Assembly: GCF_900103985.1 (NCBI RefSeq)
Contig: NZ_FNIE01000004.1
Coordinates: 124,001-188,000 of the forward strand
DNA length: 64,000 nt
Source of the DNA: Actinacidiphila guanduensis
Lineage (GTDB): Bacteria > Actinomycetota > Actinomycetes > Streptomycetales > Streptomycetaceae
Reading direction: 5' to 3'
Part shown: in pieces, positions 17,045 to 25,630 of the stretch
How the letters are laid out: every line of letters begins with the position of its first letter
How positions within the stretch are numbered: the stretch's first letter is position 1
Made by a program: the position numbers and the translations under genes
Notes under the pieces: generated by a model
Databases searched by the model: none
What the model was told of the DNA's origin: nothing
Seen by the model: the letters and a program-made list of their open reading frames with translations, nothing else

Positions 17045-17764
17045 ATGCCCTCACTGCTGGTGATCCTGACCGCGGCCACCCGCTGGACCCAGAAGGACGG
17101 CTCCCAGCGGCCCACCGGTTTCTGGAGCGAGGAGTTCGTGGAACCGCACAAGGCGTTCATCGCGGCCGGCGTGGAGCTGACCGTCGTCACCCCGGGCGGC
17201 CGCCCCGCGGTGGTGGACGAGCTGAGCCTGACGGCGCAGGCCAACAACGGCGACGAGGCGAAGGCCGCGGAGCTGCGCGCGTACCTGGACGGCGTGCGGG
17301 ACCTGCTCGCCCACCCGGGCCGGCTGGAGGACGTCGACCCCAGGGCGTTCGACGGCGTCTTCATCCCCGGCGGCCACGGCCCGATGCAGGACCTGGCGGT
17401 CAACGAGGACGTCGCCCGTGTCCTGGAGACCCTGCTGCCCGACGACTCCAAGGTGGTGGCCTCGCTCTGCCACGGCCAGGCGGCCTTCCTGAGCGCCGGC
17501 GGCCCCGACGGGCAGTGGCTCTTCAAGGGCCGCCGCATCACCTCCTTCACCGACGAGGAGGAGACCCAGACCGGCCTGGCCGCCAACGCCCCCTGGCTGC
17601 TGGGCAGCCGGCTGACGGCCGCGGGCGCCGACTTCGTCCCCGGCCCGGCCTGGTCCTCGCACGTCATCGTGGACGGCAACCTGGTCACGGGCCAGAACCC
17701 GGCCTCGGCGGCCGAGGCCGCGCAGGCCGTCCTCAAGGAGCTGTCCGCCCGCGCGGCAGCCTGA
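17045..17764 (+). CDS. DJ-1/PfpI (Hsp31-like) type 1 glutamine amidotransferase-domain protein
   Basis: 239 residues. The nucleophile elbow SLCHGQAAF places Cys142 next to His143, and the FIPGGHGPM loop carries the glycine-rich oxyanion region. The lid insertion (DELSLTAQANNGDEA) is as in Hsp31/HchA-type glyoxalase III and stress chaperones. Start with GGGAGG 5 bases upstream. Likely detoxifies reactive carbonyls or acts as a chaperone; divergence from a CGNR regulator suggests stress control. Confidence 0.9.
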   Translation: MPSLLVILTAATRWTQKDGSQRPTGFWSEEFVEPHKAFIAAGVELTVVTPGGRPAVVDELSLTAQANNGDEAKAAELRAYLDGVRDLLAHPGRLEDVDPRAFDGVFIPGGHGPMQDLAVNEDVARVLETLLPDDSKVVASLCHGQAAFLSAGGPDGQWLFKGRRITSFTDEEETQTGLAANAPWLLGSRLTAAGADFVPGPAWSSHVIVDGNLVTGQNPASAAEAAQAVLKELSARAAA

Positions 17765-17787
17765 GGTCCGGCGGCCGGGAGGCCGCT

Positions 17788-17849
17788 GCGGCGCCGCGGG
17801 TGCACGGGGGCCCGGCCCCCGCGGATCGCCCTGACCCGCGCGGCGCCGC
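17788..17849. terminator. GC hairpin cluster between convergent genes
   Basis: GCGGCGCCGC occurs at 17788-17797 and 17840-17849, with GGGT/ACCC extending the inverted arms and GGGGGCCCGGCCCCC between them. Probably a bidirectional terminator for the DJ-1-like gene and paaZ. The rest of 17765-17998 holds no gene. Confidence 0.4.
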
Positions 17850-17998
17850 GGGCCCGCGGGTGGGGGCCCCGATCCGCCCCGGCCCCCGCGGCTCAGGGCC
17901 GAACCCGCTGCACCGGCGGCCCCGTTGCCCGGAGCCGGGGGCAGCTCCGGTAGGGGGCGGGTCCCATGGCGCCGCCGCCGGGCAGGGCCCGGGCGTGG

Positions 17999-20053
17999 TC
18001 AGCCGTTGTCCGCGGCTCCGGGCCGGGTCTTGGCGACGAGGGTGAGCACGTCGTAGGCGGCGACGGGCTGCTCCTCGCGGTTGAGGACGGTCGCGTCCCA
18101 GCGGACCTCGCCGTAGTCGGCCGAGGAGCGCGGGGTGATCTGCTTGACGGTCAGCAGCACCCGGATGGCGTCGCCGGCCTTCACGGGGGTGAGGAAGCGC
18201 AGGTTGTCCACGCCGAAGTTGGCGAGCACCGGTCCCGGGTTCGGCTCCACGAAGAGGCCGGCCGCCAGCGAGACCACCAGGTAGCCGTGGGCGACGATGC
18301 CGCCGAAGAGGGGGTTGGCGGCCGCGGCCTCGGGGTCGGTGTGCGCGTAGAAGGTGTCGCCGGTGAACTCCGCGAAGTGGCCGATGTCCGCGAGGGTGAT
18401 CTCCCGCCAGCCGGTCTCCACCGTGTCGCCGACGGCCAGTTCGGCCAGGCTCTTCCGGAAGGGGTGCACTTCCTCCACCCTGCGGGCCGAGCCGGCCGTC
18501 CACTGGCGGGTGATCGCGGTGAGCATGTCGGGGGACGCCTGGATCGCGGTGCGCTGCATGTGGTGCAGCACCCCGCGGATGCCGCCCAGTTCCTCGCCGC
18601 CGCCGGCCCGGCCGGGGCCGCCGTGCACGAGGACCGGCAGCGGGCTGCCGTGGCCGGTGGACTCGGCGGCGTCGTCGCGGTTGAGGACGAGGATGCGGCC
18701 GTGCCAGGGGGCGAGGCCGATCGTGAGGTCGCGGGCGACGGCGGGGTCGTTGGTGACCAGCGAGCCGACGAGGCTGCCCCGGCCGCGCGCGGCCAGGGCG
18801 ATCGCCTCGTCCACCGTGCTGTAGGAGACCAGGGTGCTGACGGGGCCGAAGGGCTCGACGTCGTGCACGGCGGCGGCGCCCTCGTGGGCGCGCAGCAGCA
18901 CCGGCGACAGGAAGGCACCGCGCTCGGCGTCGGCGCCGACCACCGCGACCCGCTGCGGGTCGCCGTGGACGATGTCGGCCGAGGTGCGCAGCGCCTCGAT
19001 CGCCTTGCGCACCTCCTCGCGCTGGCCGAGGCTCGCCAGGGCGCCCATGCGCACGGCCGGGTCGGCGGGGTTTCCGACGGTCGTCTTCGCCAGCCGCGCC
19101 GAGATCGCCTCGGCCACGGTGCCGGCCATGGCGGCGGGCACCAGGGCGCGGCGGATGGCGGTGCACTTCTGGCCGGCCTTGACGGTCATCTCGGTGACGA
19201 CGCCCTTGACGAAGAGGTCGAACTCCGGGTCGTCCGCGGTGACGTCGGGGCCGAGGACCGAGCAGTTGAGGGAGTCGGCTTCGACGTTGAGGGCCAGGCC
19301 GCCGTGCAGCACCGAGGGGTGGGCGCGCAGCAGGTCGGCGGTGTGGGCGGAGCCGGTGAAGGCCACCGAGTCCTGGGTGCCGAGGTGGGCGAGCAGGTCG
19401 CCGACGTCTCCGGACAGGAGCTGGAGCGCGCCTTCGGGCAGGATGCCGGAGGCGATGATGCGCCGCACGACCGCCTCGGTGAGATAGGCGGTCTGGCTGG
19501 CCGGCTTCACGATGGTGGGCAGCCCGGCGAGGAAGGCGGGGGCGAATTTCTCCAGCATGCCCCACACGGGGAAGTTGAAGGCGTTGATCTGCACGGCGAC
19601 GCCGGGCCGCGAAGTGTGGACGTGGCGGCCGAGGAAGCGGCCGCCCTTGCCGAGCTGCTCCAGGCCGCCGTCGATCACGACGGTGTCGTCGGGCAGTTCG
19701 CGGCGGCCCTTGGAGGCGTAGCTGAACAGGGTGCCGAAGCCGCCGTCGATGTCGACCTGCGAGTCGCGCAGGGTGGCGCCGGTGCGGTAGGAGAGCGCGT
19801 AGAACTCGTCCTTGTCGGCGCTGAGGTGGAGCGCGAGCTGCTTGAGCAGCCCCGCGCGCTGGTGGAAGGTCAGGGCGCGCACGGCCGGGCCGCCGACGCT
19901 GCGCGCGTGATCGGTCATCGCGCCCAGGTCCAGGCCGCGGCTGGAGATCCGGGCGACCTCCTCGCCGGTGGCGGCGTCCAGCAGCGGCCGGCCCTCGTCC
20001 TGGGCGCGGAACCAGCGTCCTGCGGCATAGCTTTCGAGCAACGCGCTCGCCAT
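17999..20053 (-). CDS. paaZ: Phenylacetate degradation bifunctional protein PaaZ
   Basis: 684 residues. Residues 1-515 are an aldehyde dehydrogenase domain with Glu258 and catalytic Cys297 (AGQKCTA); residues 530-680 are a MaoC-like hydratase domain (FTGDTFYAHTD, GGIVAHGYLV). PaaZ opens the oxepin-CoA ring and oxidises the resulting semialdehyde in aerobic phenylacetate catabolism. The MaoC domain is intact, so it is the full bifunctional type. The start at 20053 begins the conserved MASALLESYAAGRW. The rest of the paa operon is not in the window. A TetR-type operator lies 143 bases upstream. Confidence 0.96.
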   Translation of the reverse strand: MASALLESYAAGRWFRAQDEGRPLLDAATGEEVARISSRGLDLGAMTDHARSVGGPAVRALTFHQRAGLLKQLALHLSADKDEFYALSYRTGATLRDSQVDIDGGFGTLFSYASKGRRELPDDTVVIDGGLEQLGKGGRFLGRHVHTSRPGVAVQINAFNFPVWGMLEKFAPAFLAGLPTIVKPASQTAYLTEAVVRRIIASGILPEGALQLLSGDVGDLLAHLGTQDSVAFTGSAHTADLLRAHPSVLHGGLALNVEADSLNCSVLGPDVTADDPEFDLFVKGVVTEMTVKAGQKCTAIRRALVPAAMAGTVAEAISARLAKTTVGNPADPAVRMGALASLGQREEVRKAIEALRTSADIVHGDPQRVAVVGADAERGAFLSPVLLRAHEGAAAVHDVEPFGPVSTLVSYSTVDEAIALAARGRGSLVGSLVTNDPAVARDLTIGLAPWHGRILVLNRDDAAESTGHGSPLPVLVHGGPGRAGGGEELGGIRGVLHHMQRTAIQASPDMLTAITRQWTAGSARRVEEVHPFRKSLAELAVGDTVETGWREITLADIGHFAEFTGDTFYAHTDPEAAAANPLFGGIVAHGYLVVSLAAGLFVEPNPGPVLANFGVDNLRFLTPVKAGDAIRVLLTVKQITPRSSADYGEVRWDATVLNREEQPVAAYDVLTLVAKTRPGAADNG

Positions 20054-20195
20054 GGTCCGATCCCTTCGCCTTCGTCCTCTTCCGGGGCCCGGTTCGCTCC
20101 ACCCGGCCGCCGGTGCGGGTGGCCCACCCGCTTTCCGGCCGGCGGCATGCCCTTCGGCCCACTCACCGTTGCGGTCGGCGGGGAGCCGTGCCAAT

Positions 20196-20224
20196 CTATT
20201 ACAGACCTATCGGTCGGTAAATAG
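20196..20224. promoter_or_regulatory. Candidate TetR (PaaR-like) operator upstream of paaZ
   Basis: CTATTACAGACC (20196-20207) and GGTCGGTAAATAG (20212-20224) form a near-perfect inverted repeat in an AT-rich island between paaZ and the thioesterase. The TetR gene at 20944-21570 is the likely regulator. I saw no other signal in 20054-20367 apart from this site. Confidence 0.55.
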
Positions 20225-20367
20225 CGCGCGCTGCCGGACCGCGGCCGTTCTCCGCCAAGCACCTTCGCCCCGGCTCACCCGATCCGGGCGCGGGACATGC
20301 CCGCGGCGGCCCGCGCGCCCCCCGTCCGGCAGAGCGGCACGCCGGCCGGACGCCCCGGAGGAGGGCC

Positions 20368-20532
20368 ATGCGGGAGAGTTGCGTCATCGGTGCCGCGGAC
20401 GGGCACCCCCTCGTCGGCGACTGCGCCCGGGCGGTCCTGTTCGGGACGGCGGACGGGCACGAGCGGAGGAAGGTCGCGCGCGGTCGTCGCGAACCGGTCC
20501 GCGCGCCCGGGCAGGGGTTCTTCCCGTGGTGA
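20368..20532 (+). CDS. Small ORF coupled to PaaI-type thioesterase
   Basis: 54 codons starting MRESCVIGAADG. It has a strong ribosome site (GGAGGAGGG), about 90 percent G/C in third codon positions, and its TGA overlaps the thioesterase GTG as GTGA. These three features argue for real translation. No recognisable domain; two Cys and a basic centre. Could be a leader or a coupling peptide. Unnamed and easily missed because it is short. Confidence 0.45.
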   Translation: MRESCVIGAADGHPLVGDCARAVLFGTADGHERRKVARGRREPVRAPGQGFFPW

Positions 20533-20939
20533 CGCCGAGGGAGGCGGCCGAGCTGCTGTGGCGCGACGACACGGCGACCAAGGGACTGGACATCACCCTG
20601 CTCGACGTCGGGCCCGGCCGGGCGCGGCTCGCGATGACCGTGCGGGCGGACATGGTGAACGGCCACGGCACCGCCCACGGCGGCTTCCTCGCCGCCTTCG
20701 CCGACAGCGCCTTCGCGGTGGCCTGCAACTCCTACGGCGAGGCGACGGTCGCGGCGGGCTTCTCCATCGATTTCCTCGAACCGGCGCACGTGGGCGAGGA
20801 GTTGGTGGCGGAGGCAGTCGAGGTGGCCCGGCGCGGCCGCAGCGGGGTCTACGACGTGGCGATCCTGCGCGGGGAGACGGTGGTGGCGGCCTTCCGGGGC
20901 CGCAGCCGCTCGCTGGGGCGGCCGATCGCCCCGGCATGA
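20529..20939 (+). CDS. paaI: PaaI-family hot-dog thioesterase
   Basis: 136 residues of the hot-dog fold with the PaaI pattern: MVNGHGTAHGGFLAAFADSAFAVACNS contains the HGG loop and the catalytic Asp in the ADSAFA helix. PaaI removes dead-end hydroxyphenylacetyl-CoA esters. Two adjacent GTG codons (20526, 20529) could start it; 20529 gives the GTGA overlap with the small ORF, 20526 has the better ribosome-site spacing. It ends 4 bases from the convergent TetR gene. Confidence 0.9.
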   Translation: MTPREAAELLWRDDTATKGLDITLLDVGPGRARLAMTVRADMVNGHGTAHGGFLAAFADSAFAVACNSYGEATVAAGFSIDFLEPAHVGEELVAEAVEVARRGRSGVYDVAILRGETVVAAFRGRSRSLGRPIAPA

Positions 20940-20943
20940 ACGC

Positions 20944-21570
20944 TCAGCCGGCGCGGCCGTCGCGCGCCAGCCCGTCGAAGACCATCGTCGTCAGGGAGGC
21001 CGCGATGACGGTGGCGTCGTAGCGGCCCTCCGGCCGCACCCATTCGGCCAGCGAGTTGACCATGCCGAACAGGAACCGGCTGATCAGGTCGGGCGGCAGG
21101 TCGGTGCGCAGCGCGCCCTCGTCCACCGCGGCGGCGACCATCGCGGCGAAGTCGTCGTCGATGCGCCGCCGCCGCTCCAGGGCGGCCAGTTCGACCTCGC
21201 TGTTGCCGCGCACCCGCAGCAGCAGCGTGACGGCGGGCAGGTGGGCGATCAGGACCTCGACGCTGCCGGACACGGTGGCGCGCAGCCGCTCGTAGGCGCT
21301 GCGGTGGTCGTCCGCGCCGGCCCGCGCGATGACCGCTTCGAGGGCGCCGAGCGCTTCGTCGAGCGCCTGGGCGAGCAGGTCGGACTTGGCCGACACGTGG
21401 TGGTAGATCGCCGACTTGGTCAGGCCGAGTTCCCGGGCGAGGTCGCCCATCGAGGTGGCGTCGTAGCCCTGCCGGTTGAACAGCTCGACGGCGCGCCGCA
21501 GGACGGTCTCCTGGTCGTAGCCCGGGCGTCCCGGACCGCGGCGGACGGGCGGTGGCGGTGTGTCGGGCAT
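20944..21570 (-). CDS. TetR/AcrR regulator, likely of phenylacetate genes
   Basis: 208 residues with an N-terminal TetR helix-turn-helix (NRQGYDATSMGDLARELGLTKSAIYHHV, given here only in part: MGDLARELGLTKSAIYHHV) and a C-terminal ligand-binding half. Position beside paaI and paaZ suggests a PaaR role, with phenylacetyl-CoA as inducer; that is inference. An upstream start would add residues outside the family alignment. Ends tail to tail with the thioesterase with 4 bases between stops. Confidence 0.9.
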   Translation of the reverse strand: MPDTPPPPVRRGPGRPGYDQETVLRRAVELFNRQGYDATSMGDLARELGLTKSAIYHHVSAKSDLLAQALDEALGALEAVIARAGADDHRSAYERLRATVSGSVEVLIAHLPAVTLLLRVRGNSEVELAALERRRRIDDDFAAMVAAAVDEGALRTDLPPDLISRFLFGMVNSLAEWVRPEGRYDATVIAASLTTMVFDGLARDGRAG

Positions 21571-21778
21571 GGGTGCATGCTGCCACATCCCCCGCCACGC
21601 CTCTGACCTGTCCGTACCCCGCCGGCAGCGCACCCGGCCGCAGGGGGGACGCCGCTCGGCCGGGCTTCCCGGCCACGGACGACCGGGCGGTACGCGGACG
21701 GGAACGGCTGCCGCGGGGCGGTGGCCCTGGGGGTCGGCGGGGCATTCCGGTGGGCGACCGCCAGTGCGCGGGCGCGGC

Positions 21779-23350
21779 CTACCGGCTCGGGGCCTTGTGG
21801 CGGACGAAGAGCGCCGTCGGGACCGCCATCACCAGCAGGGCGATGCCGCCGACGAGCAGGCCGAGGTGGACCGCGTCGGTGAAGCCGCCCGGGACCGCCG
21901 TGCCCAGGACGCGGGCGAGCGGCGCGGGCAGGCCCGCCGTGCTGCCGCCGTGGGTGGCGCCCGCCACGACCTTGTCCGCCTGCGCGCCGGGCACACCGGC
22001 GTCGACCAGGCGGTGGTGCAGGTTGCGCGGGAAGTGGCTGGTGACGATCGTGCCGAGGACGCTGGGGCCGAGCACACCGCCCAGCTGGCGGGCCATGTTG
22101 ACCGCGGAGGCGGCCATGCTCGCCTGGAGCGCGGAGACGCTGTTGACCGCGGCCGCCGTCGAGGGCGCCGCCAGCAGCGCCGCGCCGCAGCCGGCCAGCA
22201 GCAGCCCCGGCCAGGTGGCGCCGAATCCGCCGGAGGGGCCGGTCGCCAGGAGCGCCAGCGCGCCCGCGCCCATGAGCAGCAGGCCGGCGGTGAGCGTCGC
22301 GGCGAAGCCGAGCCGCCGCACCAGCCGCGAGGCCACCGCGCTGAGCAGGATGTAGGGCCCGAACATCGTCAGCAGCCGCACCCCGACGCCGAGCGGGCTG
22401 ACCAGCCCGACCCGCTCCATGTAGAGCACGCCGAGCAGCGAGACGCCCACGAACCCGAACATGGAGGCGGCCGCCACGCCCATCACGGCCGAGAAGGAGG
22501 AGCTGCGGAAGAGCCGCAGGTCCAGCATCGGGTCGTGGTGGCGCAGTTCGGCCCGCAGGAAGAGCACGAGGGAGACGGCGAAGACGGCGTACATCGCGAC
22601 CACGGGCGCCTTGGTGTAGCCGGTGGCGCCGCCCTCGATGATCGCGTACGTGGCCGAGCCGGTCATCACGGTGCCGAGGACCACCCCGACCGGGTCGAGC
22701 TTGCGCGAGGGGTGGCGGGACTCGGTGACGAAGAGGGGGGTCAGCACGAGGGCCAGGGCGCCTATGACGAGGTTGATCAGGAAGACCGAGTGCCAGGAGA
22801 AGTGCTCCAGCAGGGCGCCGGCGAGCACGGGCCCGATGGCGAGCCCGAGACCGGAGCAGGAGGCCCAGGTGCTGATGGCGGTGGTGCGCTCGTGGGGGTC
22901 GGTGAAGGAGGTGCTGACGATGCCGAGGCTGGTGGGCAGCACCGCGGCGCTGCCCGCGCCCATGACCGCCTGCGCCGCGATCAGGACGCCGGGGCTGCCG
23001 GCGAGGAAGGCGAGCAGGCTGCCGGCGACGAAGACGGTGGTCCCGCCGGCGAACACCAGCCGGCGCCCGACCAGGTCGCCGAGCGTCCCGGCCGACATCA
23101 CCAGGCTCACCACGGCGAGGCTGTAGGCGCTGGTGATCCAGACCAGCATGCTCGCGGTCACGTGCAGGTCGTCCTGGATGTGGCCGAGCGCGGTGATGGT
23201 CGAGGAGACGTCGACGAAGGCCATCATCACGCCCAGGCACACCACGAGGAGGCCGAACCACCGGCGCCGGCCGGTCTCCGGGGCGGCGGGACCGGCGGCG
23301 GGCGCGGTGGAGGCAGGGCGGACGACCGCCTGCTGACTTTGGATTTCCAT
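21779..23350 (-). CDS. DHA2-family MFS drug exporter
   Basis: 523 residues from the ATG at 23350, 14 predicted membrane helices, with the MFS motif A (GDLVGRR) after helix 2 and the antiporter motif C-like GLAIGPVLAG in helix 5, as in EmrB/QacA. It should expel small toxic compounds using the proton gradient. A TAGCGT box 7 bases before the ATG gives a leaderless start; no ribosome site is present. The 26-bp HxlR-module operator (23368-23393) covers its promoter. First gene of the HxlR-controlled module. Confidence 0.93.
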   Translation of the reverse strand: MEIQSQQAVVRPASTAPAAGPAAPETGRRRWFGLLVVCLGVMMAFVDVSSTITALGHIQDDLHVTASMLVWITSAYSLAVVSLVMSAGTLGDLVGRRLVFAGGTTVFVAGSLLAFLAGSPGVLIAAQAVMGAGSAAVLPTSLGIVSTSFTDPHERTTAISTWASCSGLGLAIGPVLAGALLEHFSWHSVFLINLVIGALALVLTPLFVTESRHPSRKLDPVGVVLGTVMTGSATYAIIEGGATGYTKAPVVAMYAVFAVSLVLFLRAELRHHDPMLDLRLFRSSSFSAVMGVAAASMFGFVGVSLLGVLYMERVGLVSPLGVGVRLLTMFGPYILLSAVASRLVRRLGFAATLTAGLLLMGAGALALLATGPSGGFGATWPGLLLAGCGAALLAAPSTAAAVNSVSALQASMAASAVNMARQLGGVLGPSVLGTIVTSHFPRNLHHRLVDAGVPGAQADKVVAGATHGGSTAGLPAPLARVLGTAVPGGFTDAVHLGLLVGGIALLVMAVPTALFVRHKAPSR

Positions 23351-23367
23351 AGCCAGCACGCTAGCAC

Positions 23368-23393
23368 GCTGGCTCTGCAATTCACTAGTCAGC
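23368..23393 (-). promoter_or_regulatory. HxlR-module operator, site A (MFS exporter)
   Basis: GCTGGCT-N12-AGTCAGC. It starts 17 bases upstream of the exporter ATG and overlaps the promoter. A third half-site AGCCAGC lies at 23351-23357. Same arms and spacing as sites B, C and D. Confidence 0.8.
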
Positions 23394-23462
23394 GCTTGAT
23401 GCGCACCCGGCGGGTCCGGGCGACGGCGGGGATCGCCGTCGCCCCATGCCGGGCGGCGACGC

Positions 23463-23942
23463 TCACCCGCGCAGGACGAGCCCCGGCCCCGGTACGGGGG
23501 TGGTCTCCCCCACCTGTACGTCGTGCCCCTCGGCGCAGCGCATCACGGTGTGCACCTCGGCGCCGCAGCCGCGGTGGGCGGACCTCCAGGGCGGCCCCTG
23601 CTCGTCGGTGGCCCAGGTGTCGCCCCACTCGCGCAGGGCAAGGATCACCCGGTAGAAGTCGCACCCCTTGGGTGTGAGCCGGTACTCGTCACGCGTGCGC
23701 CGGCCGGGCTCGCGGTAGGGCGTGCGCTCCAGCAGCCCCGCCGCCGTGAGCTCCTTCAGCCGCGCGGCCACAGCGGGCTCGCCGATGCCGATCCGGCGGG
23801 CGAAGTCGTGGAACCTGCTGGTGCCGAGGAACGCCTCGCGCATGACGAGCAGGGCCGAGCGGGTGCCCACGACTTCGAGGGTGCGGGTCACCGAGCAGTT
23901 GTCCGTGGACCACGCGTCGCGGTCCTTGAGGAGATCCACCAT
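23463..23942 (-). CDS. HxlR-family regulator 1
   Basis: 159 residues of the HxlR/DUF24 winged helix (CSVTRTLEVVGTRSALLVMREAF; shown in part as TLEVVGTRSALLVMRE). Cys16 matches the N-terminal redox-sensing Cys of YodB/HypR-type members. The C-terminus adds a Cys-rich tail (HRGCG, RCAEGHD) that resembles a zinc ribbon. TACGCT 7 bases before the ATG suggests a leaderless mRNA, and site C lies 16 bases upstream, so it probably represses itself. Paralogue of the regulator at 24830. Confidence 0.92.
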   Translation of the reverse strand: MVDLLKDRDAWSTDNCSVTRTLEVVGTRSALLVMREAFLGTSRFHDFARRIGIGEPAVAARLKELTAAGLLERTPYREPGRRTRDEYRLTPKGCDFYRVILALREWGDTWATDEQGPPWRSAHRGCGAEVHTVMRCAEGHDVQVGETTPVPGPGLVLRG

Positions 23943-23958
23943 GCCGTCGAGCGTACGC

Positions 23959-23984
23959 GCTGACTCAAGTAATCCGGAGCCAGC
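23959..23984 (-). promoter_or_regulatory. HxlR-module operator, site C (HxlR 1)
   Basis: On the plus strand GCTGACT-N12-AGCCAGC, 16 bases upstream of the regulator start. On the minus strand its reading matches site A at most inner positions. Confidence 0.8.
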
Positions 23985-24122
23985 AATGCGAAGTCCTGAC
24001 GGGGCTCCCGCCACGACGGGAGGCGACGGGCGGGGCCCCGCCAGGACGCCTGGGTGCAGCCGCGCGGGCCGCTCGGCCGTCCCGGTGCGCGGCGGGGACG
24101 GACGCGGGGCGGCCCGGGCGCG

Positions 24123-24647
24123 CTACGACGAAGGCGCCGGGCCGGAGCCGTTGCCCGCACCGGGCAGGGGCATGATCATGCAGCTGCTCGTGGCGTGGGC
24201 GAGGAGCCGGTCGCCGGCGTCGAGCAGGCGCGCCTCGGCGAGGGCGGTGCGCCGCCCGCTGTTGAGCACGGTGCCGACGGCGCGGACCCGGCCGGTGGCC
24301 GCGGTGACCGGGCGCAGGAACTTCACGGTGAGGTCGATCGAGGTGTAGCCGGCGCCTGCGGGCAGGAGGGTGTGCACGGCGCAGCCTGCGGCGGAGTCCA
24401 GCAGCGTGGCGAACACGCCGCCGTGCACGCCGCCGAGCGGGTTGTAGTGCTCCTCCCCCGGGGTCAGCGCGAAGACGGCCCGGCCGGGCGCCACCTCCTC
24501 CAGGTCCACCCCGAGCGTGGCGGCGAACGGCGGCGCGGGCAGCCGCCCTTCGAGGATGCCGCGCATGAACTCCAGGCCCGTCGTGCCGCCGACGGCGGAG
24601 GCGCTGACGGAGGGGTCCTGCCAGGTGTAGGTGCGGGTTCGGGGCAC
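24123..24647 (-). CDS. PaaI-type hot-dog thioesterase of the HxlR module
   Basis: 174 residues with the hot-dog acyl-CoA thioesterase pattern: HYNPLGGVHGGVFATLLDSAAG holds the HGG loop and catalytic Asp (shown in part as LGGVHGGVFATLLDSA). GTG start at 24647 with AAGGGA 8 bases upstream; the ORF is open further but the extension is not family-like. Operator site B is 66 bases upstream. It may hydrolyse an acyl- or aryl-CoA that is related to the exporter's substrate; this link rests only on the shared operator. Confidence 0.88.
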   Translation of the reverse strand: MPRTRTYTWQDPSVSASAVGGTTGLEFMRGILEGRLPAPPFAATLGVDLEEVAPGRAVFALTPGEEHYNPLGGVHGGVFATLLDSAAGCAVHTLLPAGAGYTSIDLTVKFLRPVTAATGRVRAVGTVLNSGRRTALAEARLLDAGDRLLAHATSSCMIMPLPGAGNGSGPAPSS

Positions 24648-24713
24648 GTGCCGTCCCTTCCGGCGAGCGGGACGGCTTGCATGCGGCGCGGCGGAGCGCC
24701 ACCGGCTCGGCCC

Positions 24714-24739
24714 GCTGGCTTTGCTTTCACGTAGCCAGA
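24714..24739 (-). promoter_or_regulatory. HxlR-module operator, site B (thioesterase)
   Basis: GCTGGCT-N12-AGCCAGA, 66 bases upstream of the thioesterase GTG. Unlike the other sites it is not next to a visible leaderless -10 box, in line with the ribosome site of this gene. Confidence 0.75.
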
Positions 24740-24829
24740 TGACTGTAGCGCGCGGCTCCACGCGACACCAGGGTTGCCCGGCTCGACCGGCCGTTGCGGT
24801 GCCCGCGCCCCCGCCGTAGCTCCCGGCGC

Positions 24830-25342
24830 CTACACCTCGCGGGCCAGCCGCGCCTCGGTCTCGGGCAGCGACACGTCGTGGCCCTTCTCGCAGCGCACGC
24901 CGGCGACGAGGGGGGCACCGCAGCCGGTGTGGACGAGCCTGACACCCGAGGGCTTGTCCTTCAGACTGCTGCCCCACTCCACCAGGGCCACGACCACCGG
25001 GAAGAGGGTGCGGCCGCGTGGGGTGAGCACGTACTCGTTGCGGGTGCGCACGCCCGGCTCCTGGTAGGGGCGGCGTGCGAGCAGCCCGTCGGCGACCATC
25101 TGCTTGAGCCGGCCGGCGGTGGACGCCTCGCTGAGGCCGGTGCGGCGGACGAGATCCTCGAAGCGGGTGGCCCCGTAGTAGACCTCGCGCAGCAGGATCA
25201 TGGCCGAGCGGGTGCCGACGACTTCGAGCGCCCGCTCGATCGAGCACCATCCCTCCGCGGTCCAGGCGTCGCGGTCGGCGAAGGCCCCGGCGAGGGTGAT
25301 GACCTCCTCGCCGGGCGGGGTGTTCTGCAGCGCTTCGGGCAT
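24830..25342 (-). CDS. HxlR-family regulator 2
   Basis: 170 residues. Same architecture as the regulator at 23463: an N-terminal extension, a conserved Cys33 before ERALEVVGTRSAMILLRE, a winged helix, and a C-terminal HTGCG/RCEKGHD Cys tail. The ATG at 25342 is preferred over 25351 because it sits exactly 7 bases after TACGAT, as in the sister genes, and site D then lies 16 bases upstream. Both HxlR proteins probably bind the same operator and respond to electrophiles or quinones; the signal is inferred from family knowledge. Confidence 0.92.
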   Translation of the reverse strand: MPEALQNTPPGEEVITLAGAFADRDAWTAEGWCSIERALEVVGTRSAMILLREVYYGATRFEDLVRRTGLSEASTAGRLKQMVADGLLARRPYQEPGVRTRNEYVLTPRGRTLFPVVVALVEWGSSLKDKPSGVRLVHTGCGAPLVAGVRCEKGHDVSLPETEARLAREV

Positions 25343-25358
25343 GCACTCCATCGTACGA

Positions 25359-25384
25359 CCTGGCTCCGAATCCCCGAAGGCAGC
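25359..25384 (-). promoter_or_regulatory. HxlR-module operator, site D (HxlR 2)
   Basis: CCTGGCT-N12-AGGCAGC, 16 bases upstream of the regulator start. Inner bases CCGAAT match the consensus of the other sites. The rest of 25385-25630 shows no gene. Confidence 0.75.
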
Positions 25385-25630
25385 GCACATACGGGACCCG
25401 CCCGGGAAAACGGCGCACACCGGGTGGGCGCGCTACCCGTCACGCCGGCACGAGTGGCGCTACGGCGCGGTGCGGGCCGCGCTCGCCATCGCTGCAAGGC
25501 CCGCCTTCGCCGCGCTGCTCGCTGTCAACGCGGGCCGGATACCGCACTCCGGATGCGCGCCGCCGTACGCGGCCCGGGGCCCGGCGATGTCGGCGCGGTG
25601 AGGCAAAGGGCGGCCAGGCCCGCGGAAGTC

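Noticed and set aside
25385..25630. Possible small gene between HxlR 2 and the MerR fusion
   Set aside because: Open frames exist on both strands but with no ribosome site or recognisable protein, and they overlap shadow frames.
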